Below, piece by piece: positions 9,925 through 21,133 of a stretch of 64,000 nucleotides of DNA. Under the pieces are notes generated by a model. That model ran no database searches. It was given only the letters and a program-made list of their open reading frames with translations, and was not told where the DNA came from. Positions within the stretch are counted from its first letter, which is position 1; every line of letters starts with the position of its first letter. Source of the stretch: an uncultured Actinomycetes bacterium (lineage in GTDB: Bacteria; Actinomycetota; Actinomycetes; Nanopelagicales; Nanopelagicaceae); assembly GCA_903843225.1 (NCBI GenBank), contig CAIMOX010000031.1:1-64000 (forward strand), read 5' to 3'. The position numbers were made by a program, and so were the translations under genes.

Positions 9925-10596
9925 TCAATCAGCGACGACGAGCGCCTCTGAGTGAGCGCCACAGCCGTGATCAACCGATACTACGCGGGCATCTTCGGGT
10001 GAGAGCGCGTTGGCGCAGACGCCAAAAGCCGACCGAAGTGATCCAGCGATCGGAAGGAAGAAGGCGCAGCCGGCACATGGTTTCGGTGCATATTGTGCGA
10101 TCGGCGCGTGTGGTCCGCGATCACCCTCGTACCAACGCTTGCTAGCAGCGTCGCGACCAACGATTGAGAGTACGCGTGCGCGGCCTAAGCCAAATTCAAA
10201 GAGTTGTGCGGGATCAAGTTCTTCATCAGATGGGAGCGCTGCAAATCCTGGAACGAGTCGTTCATCATCTGCAGAAGTCGGGATGATATCTCCGACACCG
10301 AGATCACCTGGCTGAATACGATCCTTATAAGGGACCCACTCTGGCGCAATGAGTGATTCGGAACCTGGGAGAAGTACTACATCGCAAATTGTGGTCGGAG
10401 CATCTTCGTCAACCTTTGCAATGGTGACTGCCCAACGCCATCCGTGATAACCCGGGAGTGCTGCTTCAAAGAGATAAGTCGCAATGCGATCATCAGTATC
10501 GATCGATACTAACTCCCCGACAAAGGTTGCATCGTTGGCATCTTCAATTGCAGCAGAGCGAGCCTGCTGCTGTGCGCCAAAGAGATCCTTTTCCAT
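9925..10596 (-). CDS. DUF3027 protein, putative zinc-binding
   Basis: A 223-residue cytosolic protein of the actinobacterial DUF3027 family. The N-terminal half contains the typical YLFEAALPGYHGWRWAVT and PGSESLIAPEWVPY blocks. The C-terminal half carries a cysteine/histidine cluster (CAGCAFF, FGVCAN, DHGCGAHSE) that looks like a metal site. Biochemical function is not known. It keeps the usual company of a cold-shock gene downstream and stands next to groEL2 with a strong terminator between them, so it is probably a separate transcription unit. Confidence 0.88.
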   Translation of the reverse strand: MEKDLFGAQQQARSAAIEDANDATFVGELVSIDTDDRIATYLFEAALPGYHGWRWAVTIAKVDEDAPTTICDVVLLPGSESLIAPEWVPYKDRIQPGDLGVGDIIPTSADDERLVPGFAALPSDEELDPAQLFEFGLGRARVLSIVGRDAASKRWYEGDRGPHAPIAQYAPKPCAGCAFFLPIAGSLRSAFGVCANALSPEDARVVSVDHGCGAHSEALVVAD

Positions 10597-10617
10597 GTGA
10601 GAACCTTACTGTACGAA

Positions 10618-10645
10618 GAAAGCCCCCGATTTCTCGGGGGCTTTC
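10618..10645 (-). terminator. Rho-independent terminator after groEL2
   Basis: A perfect 12-bp stem, GAAAGCCCCCGA with its complement, around a 4-nt loop. It sits 23 nt beyond the groEL2 stop and before the DUF3027 start, followed on the minus strand by a short T-containing stretch. Confidence 0.85.
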
Positions 10646-10668
10646 TCTCTTCTTGACTTTAGGTAAAC

Positions 10669-12465
<1,797 letters not shown>

Positions 12466-12471
12466 TCACGG

Positions 12472-12500
12472 TAGACGCCCGCTAGAGCCCGCTCTAGACT
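12472..12500 (+). promoter_or_regulatory. Predicted promoter of the sugar-ATPase gene
   Basis: TAGACG (12472-12477), 17-nt spacer, TAGACT (12495-12500). The -10 fits TANNNT; the -35 is weak (4 of 6). Two palindromes flank and overlap the predicted start point, which supports promoter function. Confidence 0.45.
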
Positions 12501-12526
12501 GGGGCTAATCGAGAGGAACCTCTCGA
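12482..12526. promoter_or_regulatory. Two operator-like palindromes upstream of the sugar-ATPase gene
   Basis: CTAGAGC-CC-GCTCTAG at 12482-12497 overlaps the predicted -10 box. TCGAGAGG-AA-CCTCTCGA at 12509-12526 lies just past the predicted start point. Both are perfect, even-length palindromes with 2-nt centres. A third inverted repeat, CGGGCA-N6-TGCCCG, is at 12546-12563 in the leader. The geometry suits a dimeric repressor such as a LacI or TetR family sugar regulator, but no such gene is nearby. Confidence 0.5.
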
Positions 12527-12582
12527 CCTTCATCCAACGGACCGTCGGGCACGTACCTGCCCGGAGAAGGAGAAACTGAGCC

Positions 12583-13668
12583 ATGGCTTCAGTCGTATTC
12601 GAAAATGCATCACGTATCTACCCAGGCACAACTAAGCCTGCAGTCGATAAATTAAACCTCACCGTTAACGATGGCGAATTCCTCGTCCTTGTTGGCCCAT
12701 CAGGTTGCGGAAAATCAACATCACTTCGCATGCTCGCTGGCCTCGAAGAAGTCGATGGCGGAACTATCCGCATCGGTGATCGCGATGTCACCAACGTTGC
12801 ACCAAAAGATCGCGATATCGCGATGGTCTTCCAGTCTTACGCGCTCTACCCCCACATGTCAGTCGCTGAAAATATGGGCTTCGCCTTAAAGATTGCAGGC
12901 GTTGACAAGGCTGAGCGTGATCGCCGAGTTCTTGAAGCAGCAAAGCTGCTCGATCTCGAGCCATACCTTGATCGCAAGCCAAAGGCGCTCTCTGGTGGAC
13001 AACGCCAGCGCGTTGCCATGGGTCGTGCGATTGTTCGCGAACCACAAGTCTTCTTGATGGACGAACCACTCTCTAACCTTGATGCAAAGTTGCGCGTAGC
13101 AACTCGCACTCAGATCGCAGCGCTACAACGCCGCCTCGGCATCACAACTGTCTATGTCACCCACGATCAGGTTGAGGCTATGACTATGGGCGATCGTGTT
13201 GCTGTTCTGAAGGATGGCCTCCTTCAGCAAGTCGATACTCCTCGTAATCTCTATGACAACCCAGCAAATGCATTCGTTGCTGGCTTCATTGGGTCACCTG
13301 CCATGAACCTCTTGAACGTTCCAGTCAGTGGTGGCAAGGCACATGTTGGCGGTTTTGACGTCGACGTTCCTTCATCAGCTGGATCAACAGTCACTGTTGG
13401 TGTTCGCCCAGAAGGTTTCGCGCCATCAGCAAGTGGCTTTAAGGTCCTTGTAGAAGTTGTGGAAGAGCTCGGCTCTGATGCATTTATCTACGGAAAGCCA
13501 GTCGATGAGAGCGTTAAGTTCGCTCAATCTGGTGATGAAGGTGCGCAAGTGATTGTTCGCTGGGATCCTAAGAATCCTCCAAAGGCGGGCGAGACTATTA
13601 CTGTCTCAGCCCTTCCAACAGCGATCCATCTCTTTGATGCAACAACGGGAGAGCGTCTCGTCAAGTAA
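12583..13668 (+). CDS. Multiple-sugar ABC transporter ATPase (MsiK/UgpC-like), orphan
   Basis: A 361-residue cytosolic ATPase that energises CUT1-type carbohydrate importers. Walker A GPSGCGKS is at 38-45, the signature LSGGQ at 136-140 and Walker B FLMDEP at 157-162, followed by an H-loop in YVTHDQ. The C-terminal third is the OB-fold regulatory domain seen in MalK, UgpC and MsiK. No permease or binding-protein gene is adjacent, as with Streptomyces MsiK, which serves several sugar importers. GGAGAAGGAGA precedes the ATG. The spacer upstream has several palindromes and may carry sugar-responsive control; a strong terminator follows. Confidence 0.92.
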   Translation: MASVVFENASRIYPGTTKPAVDKLNLTVNDGEFLVLVGPSGCGKSTSLRMLAGLEEVDGGTIRIGDRDVTNVAPKDRDIAMVFQSYALYPHMSVAENMGFALKIAGVDKAERDRRVLEAAKLLDLEPYLDRKPKALSGGQRQRVAMGRAIVREPQVFLMDEPLSNLDAKLRVATRTQIAALQRRLGITTVYVTHDQVEAMTMGDRVAVLKDGLLQQVDTPRNLYDNPANAFVAGFIGSPAMNLLNVPVSGGKAHVGGFDVDVPSSAGSTVTVGVRPEGFAPSASGFKVLVEVVEELGSDAFIYGKPVDESVKFAQSGDEGAQVIVRWDPKNPPKAGETITVSALPTAIHLFDATTGERLVK

Positions 13669-13676
13669 ATTCTCAC

Positions 13677-13710
13677 AAAGAACCCCGCACCAAGTGGTGC
13701 GGGGTTCTTT
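13677..13710. terminator. Bidirectional terminator between sugar-ATPase gene and icd
   Basis: A 15-bp perfect stem (AAAGAACCCCGCACC and its complement) with a 4-nt loop and T-rich flank. It lies between two convergent genes and can serve both. Confidence 0.9.
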
Positions 13711-13726
13711 ATTTCTTACTTATTTA

Positions 13727-14941
13727 TTAAGCGAGAGCCTTCTGGAGATTCTGATCGATTGCATCGAGGAAGGCTTGAGTATTGAGATAAGGCGCCTCTT
13801 TTGAGATCAAGAGTGCAAGATCCTTTGTCATCTTCCCTGACTCAACGGTCTGGATGCAGACAGATTCAAGGGTCTTAGCAAATGCGGCAAGCTCATTATT
13901 ATCATCAAGCTTTGCACGATGAGCTAAGCCTTGTGTCCAGGCGAAGATAGATGCAATCGGATTTGTTGAGGTCTCTTTTCCAGCCTGATGATCGCGGTAG
14001 TGACGAGTCACAGTTCCGTGAGCCGCTTCAGATTCAACAACTTTGCCATCTGGAGTCATGAGTACCGAAGTCATAAGACCGAGTGAGCCATATCCTTGAG
14101 CGACGGTATCGGATTGAACATCGCCATCGTAATTCTTACAAGCCCAGACGTAGCCACCATCCATACGCAGTGACATCGCGACCATGTCATCGATGAGTCG
14201 ATGCTCGTACCAGATTCCTACAGCATCAAAGGCTGTCTTAAATTCTGCTTCGTAGATCTCTTGGAAGATATCCTTGAAGCGACCATCGTAAGCCTTGAGG
14301 ATTGTGTTCTTTGTCGAGAGGTAGACCGGGTACTTCCGAAGCAGGCCGTAGTTCAGTGATGCGCGCGCAAAGTCGCGGATTGATTCATCCAAGTTATACA
14401 TCGCCATTGCGACACCTGAAGCTGGGAAGTCAAAGACTGTGTGCTCGATAGGCGCCGAACCATCCTCTGGAACGAAGGTCATCGTGAGCTTGCCAGCACC
14501 CGGGACTTTAAAGTCGGTAGCGCGGTACTGATCACCAAAAGCGTGACGTCCAATGACGATCGGCTTGGTCCAGTGAGGCACTAAGCGTGGAACATTTGAG
14601 ATGATGATTGGTTCGCGGAAGATTACGCCACCGAGAATATTGCGGATGGTTCCATTCGGAGATTTCCACATCTTCTTGAGCCCAAACTCTTCAACGCGGG
14701 CTTCATCAGGAGTGATCGTTGCGCACTTAACTCCAACGCCGTGTTTCTGAATCGCCTTTGCGGCATCGATGGTGATCTGGTCATCAGTCTCATCGCGCTT
14801 TTGAATGCTGAGGTCGTAGTACTCAAGATTGACGTCGAGGTAGGGCAGGATCAACTTATCTTTGATGAACTGCCAGATGATTCGGGTCATCTCATCGCCA
14901 TCGAGTTCGACAACGGTTCCGGTTACTTTGATCTTATTAAT
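13727..14941 (-). CDS. icd: NADP-dependent isocitrate dehydrogenase with apparent ATT start codon
   Basis: Oxidative decarboxylation of isocitrate to 2-oxoglutarate, yielding NADPH. The protein is the eukaryote-like dimeric class: [38 protein letters not shown] and [11 protein letters not shown] are all present. The first ATG (14890) would delete the conserved first strand and the start of [13 protein letters not shown]. Upstream codons continue the family N-terminus exactly as [17 protein letters not shown], beginning at ATT 14941-14939. A perfect AAGGAG (14954-14949) lies 7 nt before this ATT, an in-frame TGA stands just upstream at 14956, and there is no ATG, GTG, TTG or CTG between that stop and 14890. 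With ATT as start the length is 404 residues, the family norm. The ATT follows the mdh stop by 1 nt. Confidence 0.9.
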   Translation of the reverse strand: MNKIKVTGTVVELDGDEMTRIIWQFIKDKLILPYLDVNLEYYDLSIQKRDETDDQITIDAAKAIQKHGVGVKCATITPDEARVEEFGLKKMWKSPNGTIRNILGGVIFREPIIISNVPRLVPHWTKPIVIGRHAFGDQYRATDFKVPGAGKLTMTFVPEDGSAPIEHTVFDFPASGVAMAMYNLDESIRDFARASLNYGLLRKYPVYLSTKNTILKAYDGRFKDIFQEIYEAEFKTAFDAVGIWYEHRLIDDMVAMSLRMDGGYVWACKNYDGDVQSDTVAQGYGSLGLMTSVLMTPDGKVVESEAAHGTVTRHYRDHQAGKETSTNPIASIFAWTQGLAHRAKLDDNNELAAFAKTLESVCIQTVESGKMTKDLALLISKEAPYLNTQAFLDAIDQNLQKALA

Positions 14942-14942
14942 G

Positions 14943-15899
14943 TTAGAGCTCCTTCACATCTGCTTGCTTAGCGCGAACCGCTTCGGCCGCTACTTTGAGT
15001 GCTTCGACTTCACTTGGTGTGAGCGAGCCTTCAACAACTTTACGGATTCCGTTCTTCCCGATCTCTGCCTCAACACCGAGGTAGACGCCTTCGATACCGT
15101 ACTGGCCATCGACCCAAGCGCAGACGGGCATGACCGCACCGGAATCTTCAATAACTGCCTTCGCCATACGGGCAGCGGCGGCAGATGGTGCGTAGTAGGC
15201 AGAACCGGTCTTGAGTAGCGCAACAACTTCAGCGCCACCATTACGTGTGCGCTCTACGAGATCTGCGATCTCTGACTCACTGAGTAGTTCTGATAGTGGT
15301 TTCCCGTCAACGGTGCAGCGACTTGGGACAGGAACCATAGTTTCGCCATGTGAACCAAGTGTGAGGGTCTTTACTGATGCGACTGGTACTGAGAGTTTTT
15401 CAGCGACAAAATTTGTGAAGCGGGCGGTATCGAGCATTCCTGCTTGGCCCATCACCTGATTCTTGGGGAATCCAGTAGCAATCTGTGCGAGCGCTGTCAT
15501 CTCATCAAGCGGATTGGATACAACGATGATCACGGCTTTTGGTGAGTGCTTAGCAATATTTTCTGCAACGCCACGGACGATCCCAGCGTTAACGCCGATC
15601 AGATCCATACGAGACATACCTGGCTTACGGGGCAGGCCAGCGGTGATCACAACAACATCAGAGTTCGCAGTTGCTTCGTAGCCGCCGCCCTCAGCAGTAG
15701 TGGTTGCACCAACGACCTTGGTCTCAAAGCCTTCGATTGCACGAGATTGATTCATATCGAGAGCGAGACCTTCAGGCTTACCTTCGACAATATCGGTGAG
15801 AACTACGGTCTCAAAGATGTTGTACTCGGCTAAGCGAAGTGCGGTCGTCGATCCATAAAATCCAGATCCAACGACAGTCACTTTTCCGTGTAGTGCCAT
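14943..15899 (-). CDS. mdh: Malate dehydrogenase (LDH-like type)
   Basis: NAD-dependent interconversion of malate and oxaloacetate in the TCA cycle. The 318 residues include the nucleotide-binding GSGFYGS near residue 11, the substrate loop with R in [20 protein letters not shown], and the catalytic His in [10 protein letters not shown]. The arrangement is that of the tetrameric LDH-like MDHs (MDH III), not the longer cytosolic type common in mycobacteria. Its stop is 1 nt from the icd start, so the two are translated from one message. DUF3017 and folD lie just upstream on the same strand. Confidence 0.94.
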   Translation of the reverse strand: MALHGKVTVVGSGFYGSTTALRLAEYNIFETVVLTDIVEGKPEGLALDMNQSRAIEGFETKVVGATTTAEGGGYEATANSDVVVITAGLPRKPGMSRMDLIGVNAGIVRGVAENIAKHSPKAVIIVVSNPLDEMTALAQIATGFPKNQVMGQAGMLDTARFTNFVAEKLSVPVASVKTLTLGSHGETMVPVPSRCTVDGKPLSELLSESEIADLVERTRNGGAEVVALLKTGSAYYAPSAAAARMAKAVIEDSGAVMPVCAWVDGQYGIEGVYLGVEAEIGKNGIRKVVEGSLTPSEVEALKVAAEAVRAKQADVKEL

Positions 15900-15961
15900 G
15901 TCCTTCTCCGCCTTTTCTCGTTAGCTATCTGCTTGTAGTGCGTGAAAATCCAGTCGAAATG

Positions 15962-16207
15962 CTACCTCGCGTGCGGGAGCGTTATTGCCACAACGATGAG
16001 CGCAGCGGCGATCCCAAGGGGCAGATAGAGCTCAATTCGGCGCTTCATGCCGATCCGTTGGTACCTGAGGTAGGTATATCCGGCGCTGCCCAGAGCCAAA
16101 ATAACGCTTCCGGCCCGAACTCGGTTGAGGAGGGCAAGACCGACCCCAATCACAGTAAGGAGGATCGATAACTGTTCTTGCTTGGATAGATCTGACCACT
16201 TACTCAT
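15962..16207 (-). CDS. DUF3017 small membrane protein
   Basis: An 81-residue protein with three hydrophobic segments (about 13-28, 33-46, 60-77) and a basic loop (YLRYQRIGMKRRIEL). This matches the DUF3017 family, which in actinobacteria sits beside folD. The ATG at 16207 overlaps the folD stop as TGATG, so translation is probably coupled; the TTG one codon earlier is less likely. Function is unknown. Confidence 0.8.
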   Translation of the reverse strand: MSKWSDLSKQEQLSILLTVIGVGLALLNRVRAGSVILALGSAGYTYLRYQRIGMKRRIELYLPLGIAAALIVVAITLPHAR

Positions 16208-17040
16208 CAACGCAGGGCCGCCTCGACGACATTTGTTAGCAACATGGCACGAGTCATTGGACCGACTCCCCCGGGATTTGGCGCGAAGTGGCCAGCTACA
16301 TTCACAACATCTGGATGAATATCACCGAGCAAGCCAGCATCGGTCCGGGTAATACCGACATCAAGGACCACTGCGCCTGGCTTGATCATCTGCGCGGTAA
16401 TTGAATGTGGATTTCCGACCGCCGCAATCACAATATCCGCGCGGCGGGTATGCGCAAGAAGATCTCGAGTCGCAGTATGGACCGTTGTTACGGTCGCATC
16501 GTCTCCACGACGCGTCAGAAGTAATCCAAGTGGGCGACCAACGGTAAGGCCTCGCCCGATGATGACAACTTCAGCGCCTCGGGTCGTAACGTTGTAACGA
16601 TGGAGCAGTTCGAGGATGCCGCGAGGTGTACATGGAAGCGGTGCCGGATCTCCGATGACAAGTTTGCCAAGGTTGAGTGGATGCAGCCCATCCGCATCTT
16701 TGCCAGGATCAATCGCTTCAAGAATTGTATGGGGGTTGATACTTAGCGGAAGCGGTAGCTGCACAATATAACCAGTGCACTCTTTCGCGTTATTGAGATC
16801 GTTGATAGCAGCAAGGAGATCTGCCTCGGATGTTGAAGCAGGAAGATCAATACGAATTGAATGAATACCCACCTCGGCGCAGTCTTTATGCTTTCCGCCA
16901 ACATAGGTATGTGAACCAGGATCGTCACCAACAAGAATTGTGCCAAGACCCGGCTTAACAGCCATCGCCTCCACCCGCACCTTGAGCTCTGCCTTAATCG
17001 CGGCAGCGGTTGCTCTGCCATCCAAGGTAATTGCGCTCAT
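16207..17040 (-). CDS. folD: Methylenetetrahydrofolate dehydrogenase/cyclohydrolase
   Basis: Bifunctional NADP enzyme converting 5,10-methylene-THF to 10-formyl-THF in the cytosol, feeding purN, purH and purU. The 277 residues show YVGGKHKDC with the catalytic Lys in the Y-x3-K arrangement, [20 protein letters not shown], the [10 protein letters not shown] nucleotide loop and the C-terminal [10 protein letters not shown]. It follows purH by 20 nt, a sensible pairing because purH consumes 10-formyl-THF. The stop overlaps the DUF3017 start. Confidence 0.96.
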   Translation of the reverse strand: MSAITLDGRATAAAIKAELKVRVEAMAVKPGLGTILVGDDPGSHTYVGGKHKDCAEVGIHSIRIDLPASTSEADLLAAINDLNNAKECTGYIVQLPLPLSINPHTILEAIDPGKDADGLHPLNLGKLVIGDPAPLPCTPRGILELLHRYNVTTRGAEVVIIGRGLTVGRPLGLLLTRRGDDATVTTVHTATRDLLAHTRRADIVIAAVGNPHSITAQMIKPGAVVLDVGITRTDAGLLGDIHPDVVNVAGHFAPNPGGVGPMTRAMLLTNVVEAALR

Positions 17041-17060
17041 AGTGCGATCCTATCTTTTAA

Positions 17061-18602
17061 CTAAGCGTGCGAGAAATGTCGTGTTCCGGTGAAGAACATA
17101 GCAATACCTGCAGCGGTCGCAGAAGCGATGACTTCCTCATCACGAACACTGCCCCCAGGCTGAACTACAGCGCTGACCCCGGCATCGATCAAGATCTGCA
17201 GACCATCGGCAAATGGGAAGAAGGCATCACTTGCTGCAACCGATCCACGAGCGCGATCACCTGCTCGCGATACCGCAAGCTTTGCTGAATCAACTCGATT
17301 GACCTGACCCATGCCAACTCCTACCGATGCACCATCGTGGGCCAAGAGAATTGCATTGCTCTTCACCGCCCGAACTGATCGCCAGGCAAAGGATAAATCA
17401 GCCATCATCGCAGGCGTCAGCGGTGCGCCACTTACTTGTCTCCACTGACCCGCATCATCTCCCGCGGCATCAATCAGATCTGATTCCTGAACAAGTAATC
17501 CACCAGAAATTGGTCTGACTTCAACTCGTGGAATCGAATACCCATCGATCGTTAATAATCTGATCGAAGGTTTCTTACTCAATATCTCAACTGCTTCTGG
17601 TGCGAATGATGGCGCGATAACAACTTCAGTAAAGATCTCACTAAGCTGGGTGGCCATAGCGACACTTACCTCGCGATTTGCAGCAACCACACCACCGAAG
17701 GCTGAAACCGGATCGCAAGCATGCGCCTTTGAGTGAGCACTGGCTATGTCATCAGCGATCGCGATGCCGCACGGGTTTGCATGTTTAATAATTGCAACAC
17801 AAGGCTGCGCATGATCAAATGCGGCGCGCAGGGCCGCATCGCCATCTGTGTAATTGTTAAATGACATCTCTTTTCCATGTAGCTGCTTAGCCTGGGCGAT
17901 TCCACGAGAGCCAGCTTCGCCATAAACAGCAGCACCTTGATGAGGGTTTTCTCCGTAACGAAGTCCAGAGATGCGATGCCACACTTGTGCCCGCCAATCA
18001 TCGCTGTGATCTATGCGTTGGCCAAGCCACGTGGCGATTGTCAGGTCGTACTCAGCCGTTGTTCTAAAGGTCTCCATGGCGAGCTCGATCCGCTCGGTGA
18101 GGTCAAAGCCACCAAAGCCAAGCGCTGCATGAACTCGTGCATACTGCGATGGGCTGCTGACGACTGCAACTGAGCCGTGATTCTTAGCTGCCCCACGTAG
18201 CATGCTCGGTCCTCCGATATCAATCTGTTCAATACATTCGGCAAAATCATCGGTTGATGCAATCGTTTGGCTAAATGGATAGAGATTCACAACGATCAGA
18301 TCGAAGGGTGCAATATTGTGCGAGGCGATTGCAGCGAGGTGCTCAGGATTATTTTGATCGGCGAGGATTCCACCGTGAATCCGCGGATGCAACGTCTTGA
18401 CGCGTCCACCCATCATCTCGGGGAACCCGGTGTAATCCTCTACTGCAGTAACCGGAATTCCAGCACTGGCAAAAGTTTTGGCAGTTGAACCGGTCGAGAG
18501 AATCTCGACTCCAGCTGCCTGCAAAGCACTTCCGAGCTCGATAAGGCCGCTCTTGTCGTACACGCTTATCAACGCTCGACGAATCTGCTTACGTTCACTC
18601 AT
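17061..18602 (-). CDS. purH: AICAR transformylase / IMP cyclohydrolase
   Basis: Catalyses the last two steps of IMP synthesis. At 513 residues both domains are full: an N-terminal MGS-like IMP cyclohydrolase ([30 protein letters not shown]) and a C-terminal AICAR formyltransferase with the catalytic K-H of [11 protein letters not shown] and the end block DAFFPFADG and [16 protein letters not shown] 18602 lies 2 nt after the purN stop, a tight operon junction. It uses 10-formyl-THF from the downstream folD product. Confidence 0.96.
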   Translation of the reverse strand: MSERKQIRRALISVYDKSGLIELGSALQAAGVEILSTGSTAKTFASAGIPVTAVEDYTGFPEMMGGRVKTLHPRIHGGILADQNNPEHLAAIASHNIAPFDLIVVNLYPFSQTIASTDDFAECIEQIDIGGPSMLRGAAKNHGSVAVVSSPSQYARVHAALGFGGFDLTERIELAMETFRTTAEYDLTIATWLGQRIDHSDDWRAQVWHRISGLRYGENPHQGAAVYGEAGSRGIAQAKQLHGKEMSFNNYTDGDAALRAAFDHAQPCVAIIKHANPCGIAIADDIASAHSKAHACDPVSAFGGVVAANREVSVAMATQLSEIFTEVVIAPSFAPEAVEILSKKPSIRLLTIDGYSIPRVEVRPISGGLLVQESDLIDAAGDDAGQWRQVSGAPLTPAMMADLSFAWRSVRAVKSNAILLAHDGASVGVGMGQVNRVDSAKLAVSRAGDRARGSVAASDAFFPFADGLQILIDAGVSAVVQPGGSVRDEEVIASATAAGIAMFFTGTRHFSHA

Positions 18603-18604
18603 CT

Positions 18605-19159
18605 CTATAGCTCCCCGTTTATCCAGCGTTCGAGCGTCTCAACGATGAGAGTGCGCTCGGCAATCTTAATCCGTTCGTGCAGCGATTCTTCGGTATCACT
18701 CGGTTCGATCTCAATGACTTGCTGGGCGATAACAGGACCAGTATCAACGCCAGCATCGACCCAATGCACCGTCGTGCCAGTCTCGGTTGCACCCGCAGCG
18801 AGAGCATCTCGTACGGCATGAGCGCCAGGAAATGCGGGTAAGAGCGCAGGGTGGGTATTCATAACCCTAAATTTTTCAACATACTCTGGCGAAAGTATGC
18901 GCATGAATCCAACGCTCACAACGAGATCAGGGTTGAGATCGCTCGTTGCCGCCAGAAGTGCTGCATTCCACTCGTTGCGATCGGTAGCGATTGGAAGGTA
19001 GATATCACTTACTCCAGCGTTGCGCGCGCGAGTTAACGCCATTGAATCTCGATCAGAGATCAATCCGACGAACTCAACTTTCTCACTAAAACCGGCGTCA
19101 AAGATCGCCTGTGCCAGCGAGCCAGAACCTGATGCGAGTAGGAGAATTCGTTTAGCCAC
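18605..19159 (-). CDS. purN: Phosphoribosylglycinamide formyltransferase
   Basis: Transfers the formyl group from 10-formyl-THF to GAR in purine synthesis. Family blocks: [16 protein letters not shown] for GAR phosphate binding, MRILSPEYV, the catalytic [13 protein letters not shown] (Asn and His) and VDTGPVIAQ (Asp). The frame is open 24 codons further upstream, but GTG 19159 gives the family N-terminus. It also overlaps the end of the upstream membrane-protein gene by 8 nt, typical of coupled starts here. Predicted length is 184 residues. Confidence 0.94.
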   Translation of the reverse strand: MAKRILLLASGSGSLAQAIFDAGFSEKVEFVGLISDRDSMALTRARNAGVSDIYLPIATDRNEWNAALLAATSDLNPDLVVSVGFMRILSPEYVEKFRVMNTHPALLPAFPGAHAVRDALAAGATETGTTVHWVDAGVDTGPVIAQQVIEIEPSDTEESLHERIKIAERTLIVETLERWINGEL

Positions 19160-20243
19160 GTCTGCGCACCTTTGAAATACCTGCAGGTATATAGGTAGTA
19201 AGAATAAGTAGCGCTGCGAAGGCTGTGGCAAAGATGGCGCTCACTCGCCACCACGTGACTCCCACAAGCTTGAGCTGTGATGTCAGTAGCTCACCGGATG
19301 AGAGAAATGCAATCACCGTGACGATCAGAGTTATGAGAAGTGATGTACGGAGCGCCAGGTATTGCTTGATTTTAAAGAGTGAGTTCTCGCGCAGAATTGG
19401 CACCAGAATAATCAAGGCAAAGAGAACGATTGCCAACGACCCGAATGTAAGGAGTGGGTGCTTACCCGTCGGAAGCGCTGCGAAGAGTGGGATTGCAGGT
19501 ATGCCATGAACTGTAAAACTCATCGCAGAAATACTTGTTCCAGATCCCAGATGGAATCCGATCCCCGTGAGGTACGAGAGCGCAATAAAGGCGGCATTTG
19601 GTAGATAGAGAATTTGAATCGCAAGGAAGAGAAAGCCGCCGACGATTCCGGGGGCGATAACGGTGCCAAGGTCGCGCAAGACGCTCCAGTGTGCAGCGAG
19701 TGATAGCGCCAGCGCGATTCCCGCAACTCCCCACAGAACGAGAAGGGCGTGGAAGGCAAAGCGAAGATATCTATTTACAGCAGCCTTAAAGTCATAGGTG
19801 GCAATATAAGAAATTGGGAAGGTGAAGAGCGGGACTAGATACCAGAGCGGCTTTATTCCGCCACTTCGAGAGAGCACCGCAAGGATGGTGGCAATCACGG
19901 TGTAGGAGAGTGCGAAGAAGAATCGTGCTCCTTCTACCTTAGGCAGAGCTTCTGCAACTTTTGGAAAGCTCTTACGGATCGCCCAGACCGGAAAGATCAG
20001 CGCACCTAGCGGCAAGATGGTGAGAGCGCCGGCAAGGTGATCGCTAGCAATGTTGAGATGAAAGGGAACCAAGTGTGCCCCGAGCCAGATCCATACGGAT
20101 GCGCGGATTGGATCAGTTGTATTTCCAGATTGGCTACCTGAAGTCGCCCAGGCAAAGAGAGAGATAAAACTCGCTGGGAAGAGTGTAAGTGCGACGCTCC
20201 GCGCGGCCTGTTGTAACGAGACCGCGAGGATGCGTCCTAACAT
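19152..20243 (-). CDS. perM: DUF6350 / PerM-like polytopic membrane protein
   Basis: A 363-residue protein with about nine hydrophobic spans and no enzymatic motif. It lies between sucD and purN, the position held in Mycobacterium by perM (Rv0955), a DUF6350 protein implicated in cell division and stress survival. The call rests on membrane topology, length and conserved synteny; residue-level similarity could not be tested here. It starts 11 nt after the sucD stop and its 3' end overlaps the purN start by 8 nt. Confidence 0.72.
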   Translation of the reverse strand: MLGRILAVSLQQAARSVALTLFPASFISLFAWATSGSQSGNTTDPIRASVWIWLGAHLVPFHLNIASDHLAGALTILPLGALIFPVWAIRKSFPKVAEALPKVEGARFFFALSYTVIATILAVLSRSGGIKPLWYLVPLFTFPISYIATYDFKAAVNRYLRFAFHALLVLWGVAGIALALSLAAHWSVLRDLGTVIAPGIVGGFLFLAIQILYLPNAAFIALSYLTGIGFHLGSGTSISAMSFTVHGIPAIPLFAALPTGKHPLLTFGSLAIVLFALIILVPILRENSLFKIKQYLALRTSLLITLIVTVIAFLSSGELLTSQLKLVGVTWWRVSAIFATAFAALLILTTYIPAGISKVRRRG

Positions 20244-20254
20244 TTTCTGCTCTA

Positions 20255-21133
20255 CTAACCGAGCAACTTGCGCATCAAGGCCGCGGTCTCACTTGGAGTC
20301 TTACCGACGGCAACCCCAGCTGCTTCGAGCGCCTCCTTCTTTGCTTGCGCGGTTCCAGAAGATCCTGAAACGATCGCACCTGCGTGGCCCATCGTCTTTC
20401 CTTCTGGCGCAGTAAAGCCAGCAACATAACCAACGACCGGTTTTGTGACATATTCCTTGATGAATGCTGCAGCGCGCTCTTCAGCATCGCCACCGATCTC
20501 ACCAATCATCACGATCGCCTCGGTCTGAGGATCATCTTGGAAGGCGCGAAGTGCATCGATATGTGTAGTTCCGATGATGGGATCTCCACCGATACCGATC
20601 GCTGTTGAGAATCCAAAGTCACGGAGTTCAAACATCATCTGATAGGTAAGGGTTCCGGATTTCGAAACGAGACCGATCTTTCCAGGACCTGTGATATCTG
20701 ATGGAATGATTCCAAGATTAGATTTTCCGGGGCTGATGAGACCTGGGCAGTTAGGGCCAATCAGTCGTGTGGTTCCTTTTTCAACTGCATGAGCATAAAA
20801 GGCTGCTGAATCATGCACTGGAATTCCCTCAGTGATAACGACGCAGAGCGGAAGCGCGGCATCAATCGCATCCATAACCGCTGCCTTAGCAAACTTCGGT
20901 GGGACAAAGACAACCGATGCGTTCGCACCAGTCGCAGCAATCGCTTCAGCAACTGAGTTGAAGACAGGAAGTGACTTGCCTTCGATCTCAACAACTTGGC
21001 CACCCTTGCCCGGTGTTACGCCACCAACAATATTGGTGCCTGATTTGATCATGCGTCCGGTGTGCTTAGTTCCTTCGGAACCTGTCATACCTTGGACGAT
21101 AACCTTGGTGTTTTCATCGATGAAGATAGCCAT
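20255..21133 (-). CDS. sucD: Succinyl-CoA synthetase, alpha subunit
   Basis: With SucC, converts succinyl-CoA to succinate with NTP formation. The 292 residues contain the CoA-binding [12 protein letters not shown] start, [19 protein letters not shown], the [13 protein letters not shown] block and the phosphorylated His in [10 protein letters not shown]. The ATG overlaps the sucC stop codon (TAATG), so the two subunits are translationally coupled. Confidence 0.97.
   Translation of the reverse strand: MAIFIDENTKVIVQGMTGSEGTKHTGRMIKSGTNIVGGVTPGKGGQVVEIEGKSLPVFNSVAEAIAATGANASVVFVPPKFAKAAVMDAIDAALPLCVVITEGIPVHDSAAFYAHAVEKGTTRLIGPNCPGLISPGKSNLGIIPSDITGPGKIGLVSKSGTLTYQMMFELRDFGFSTAIGIGGDPIIGTTHIDALRAFQDDPQTEAIVMIGEIGGDAEERAAAFIKEYVTKPVVGYVAGFTAPEGKTMGHAGAIVSGSSGTAQAKKEALEAAGVAVGKTPSETAALMRKLLG

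Noticed and set aside
14890-14890. ATG 14890 as the icd start
   Set aside because: It would remove conserved residues of the first strand and leave the perfect Shine-Dalgarno and in-frame family sequence unexplained.
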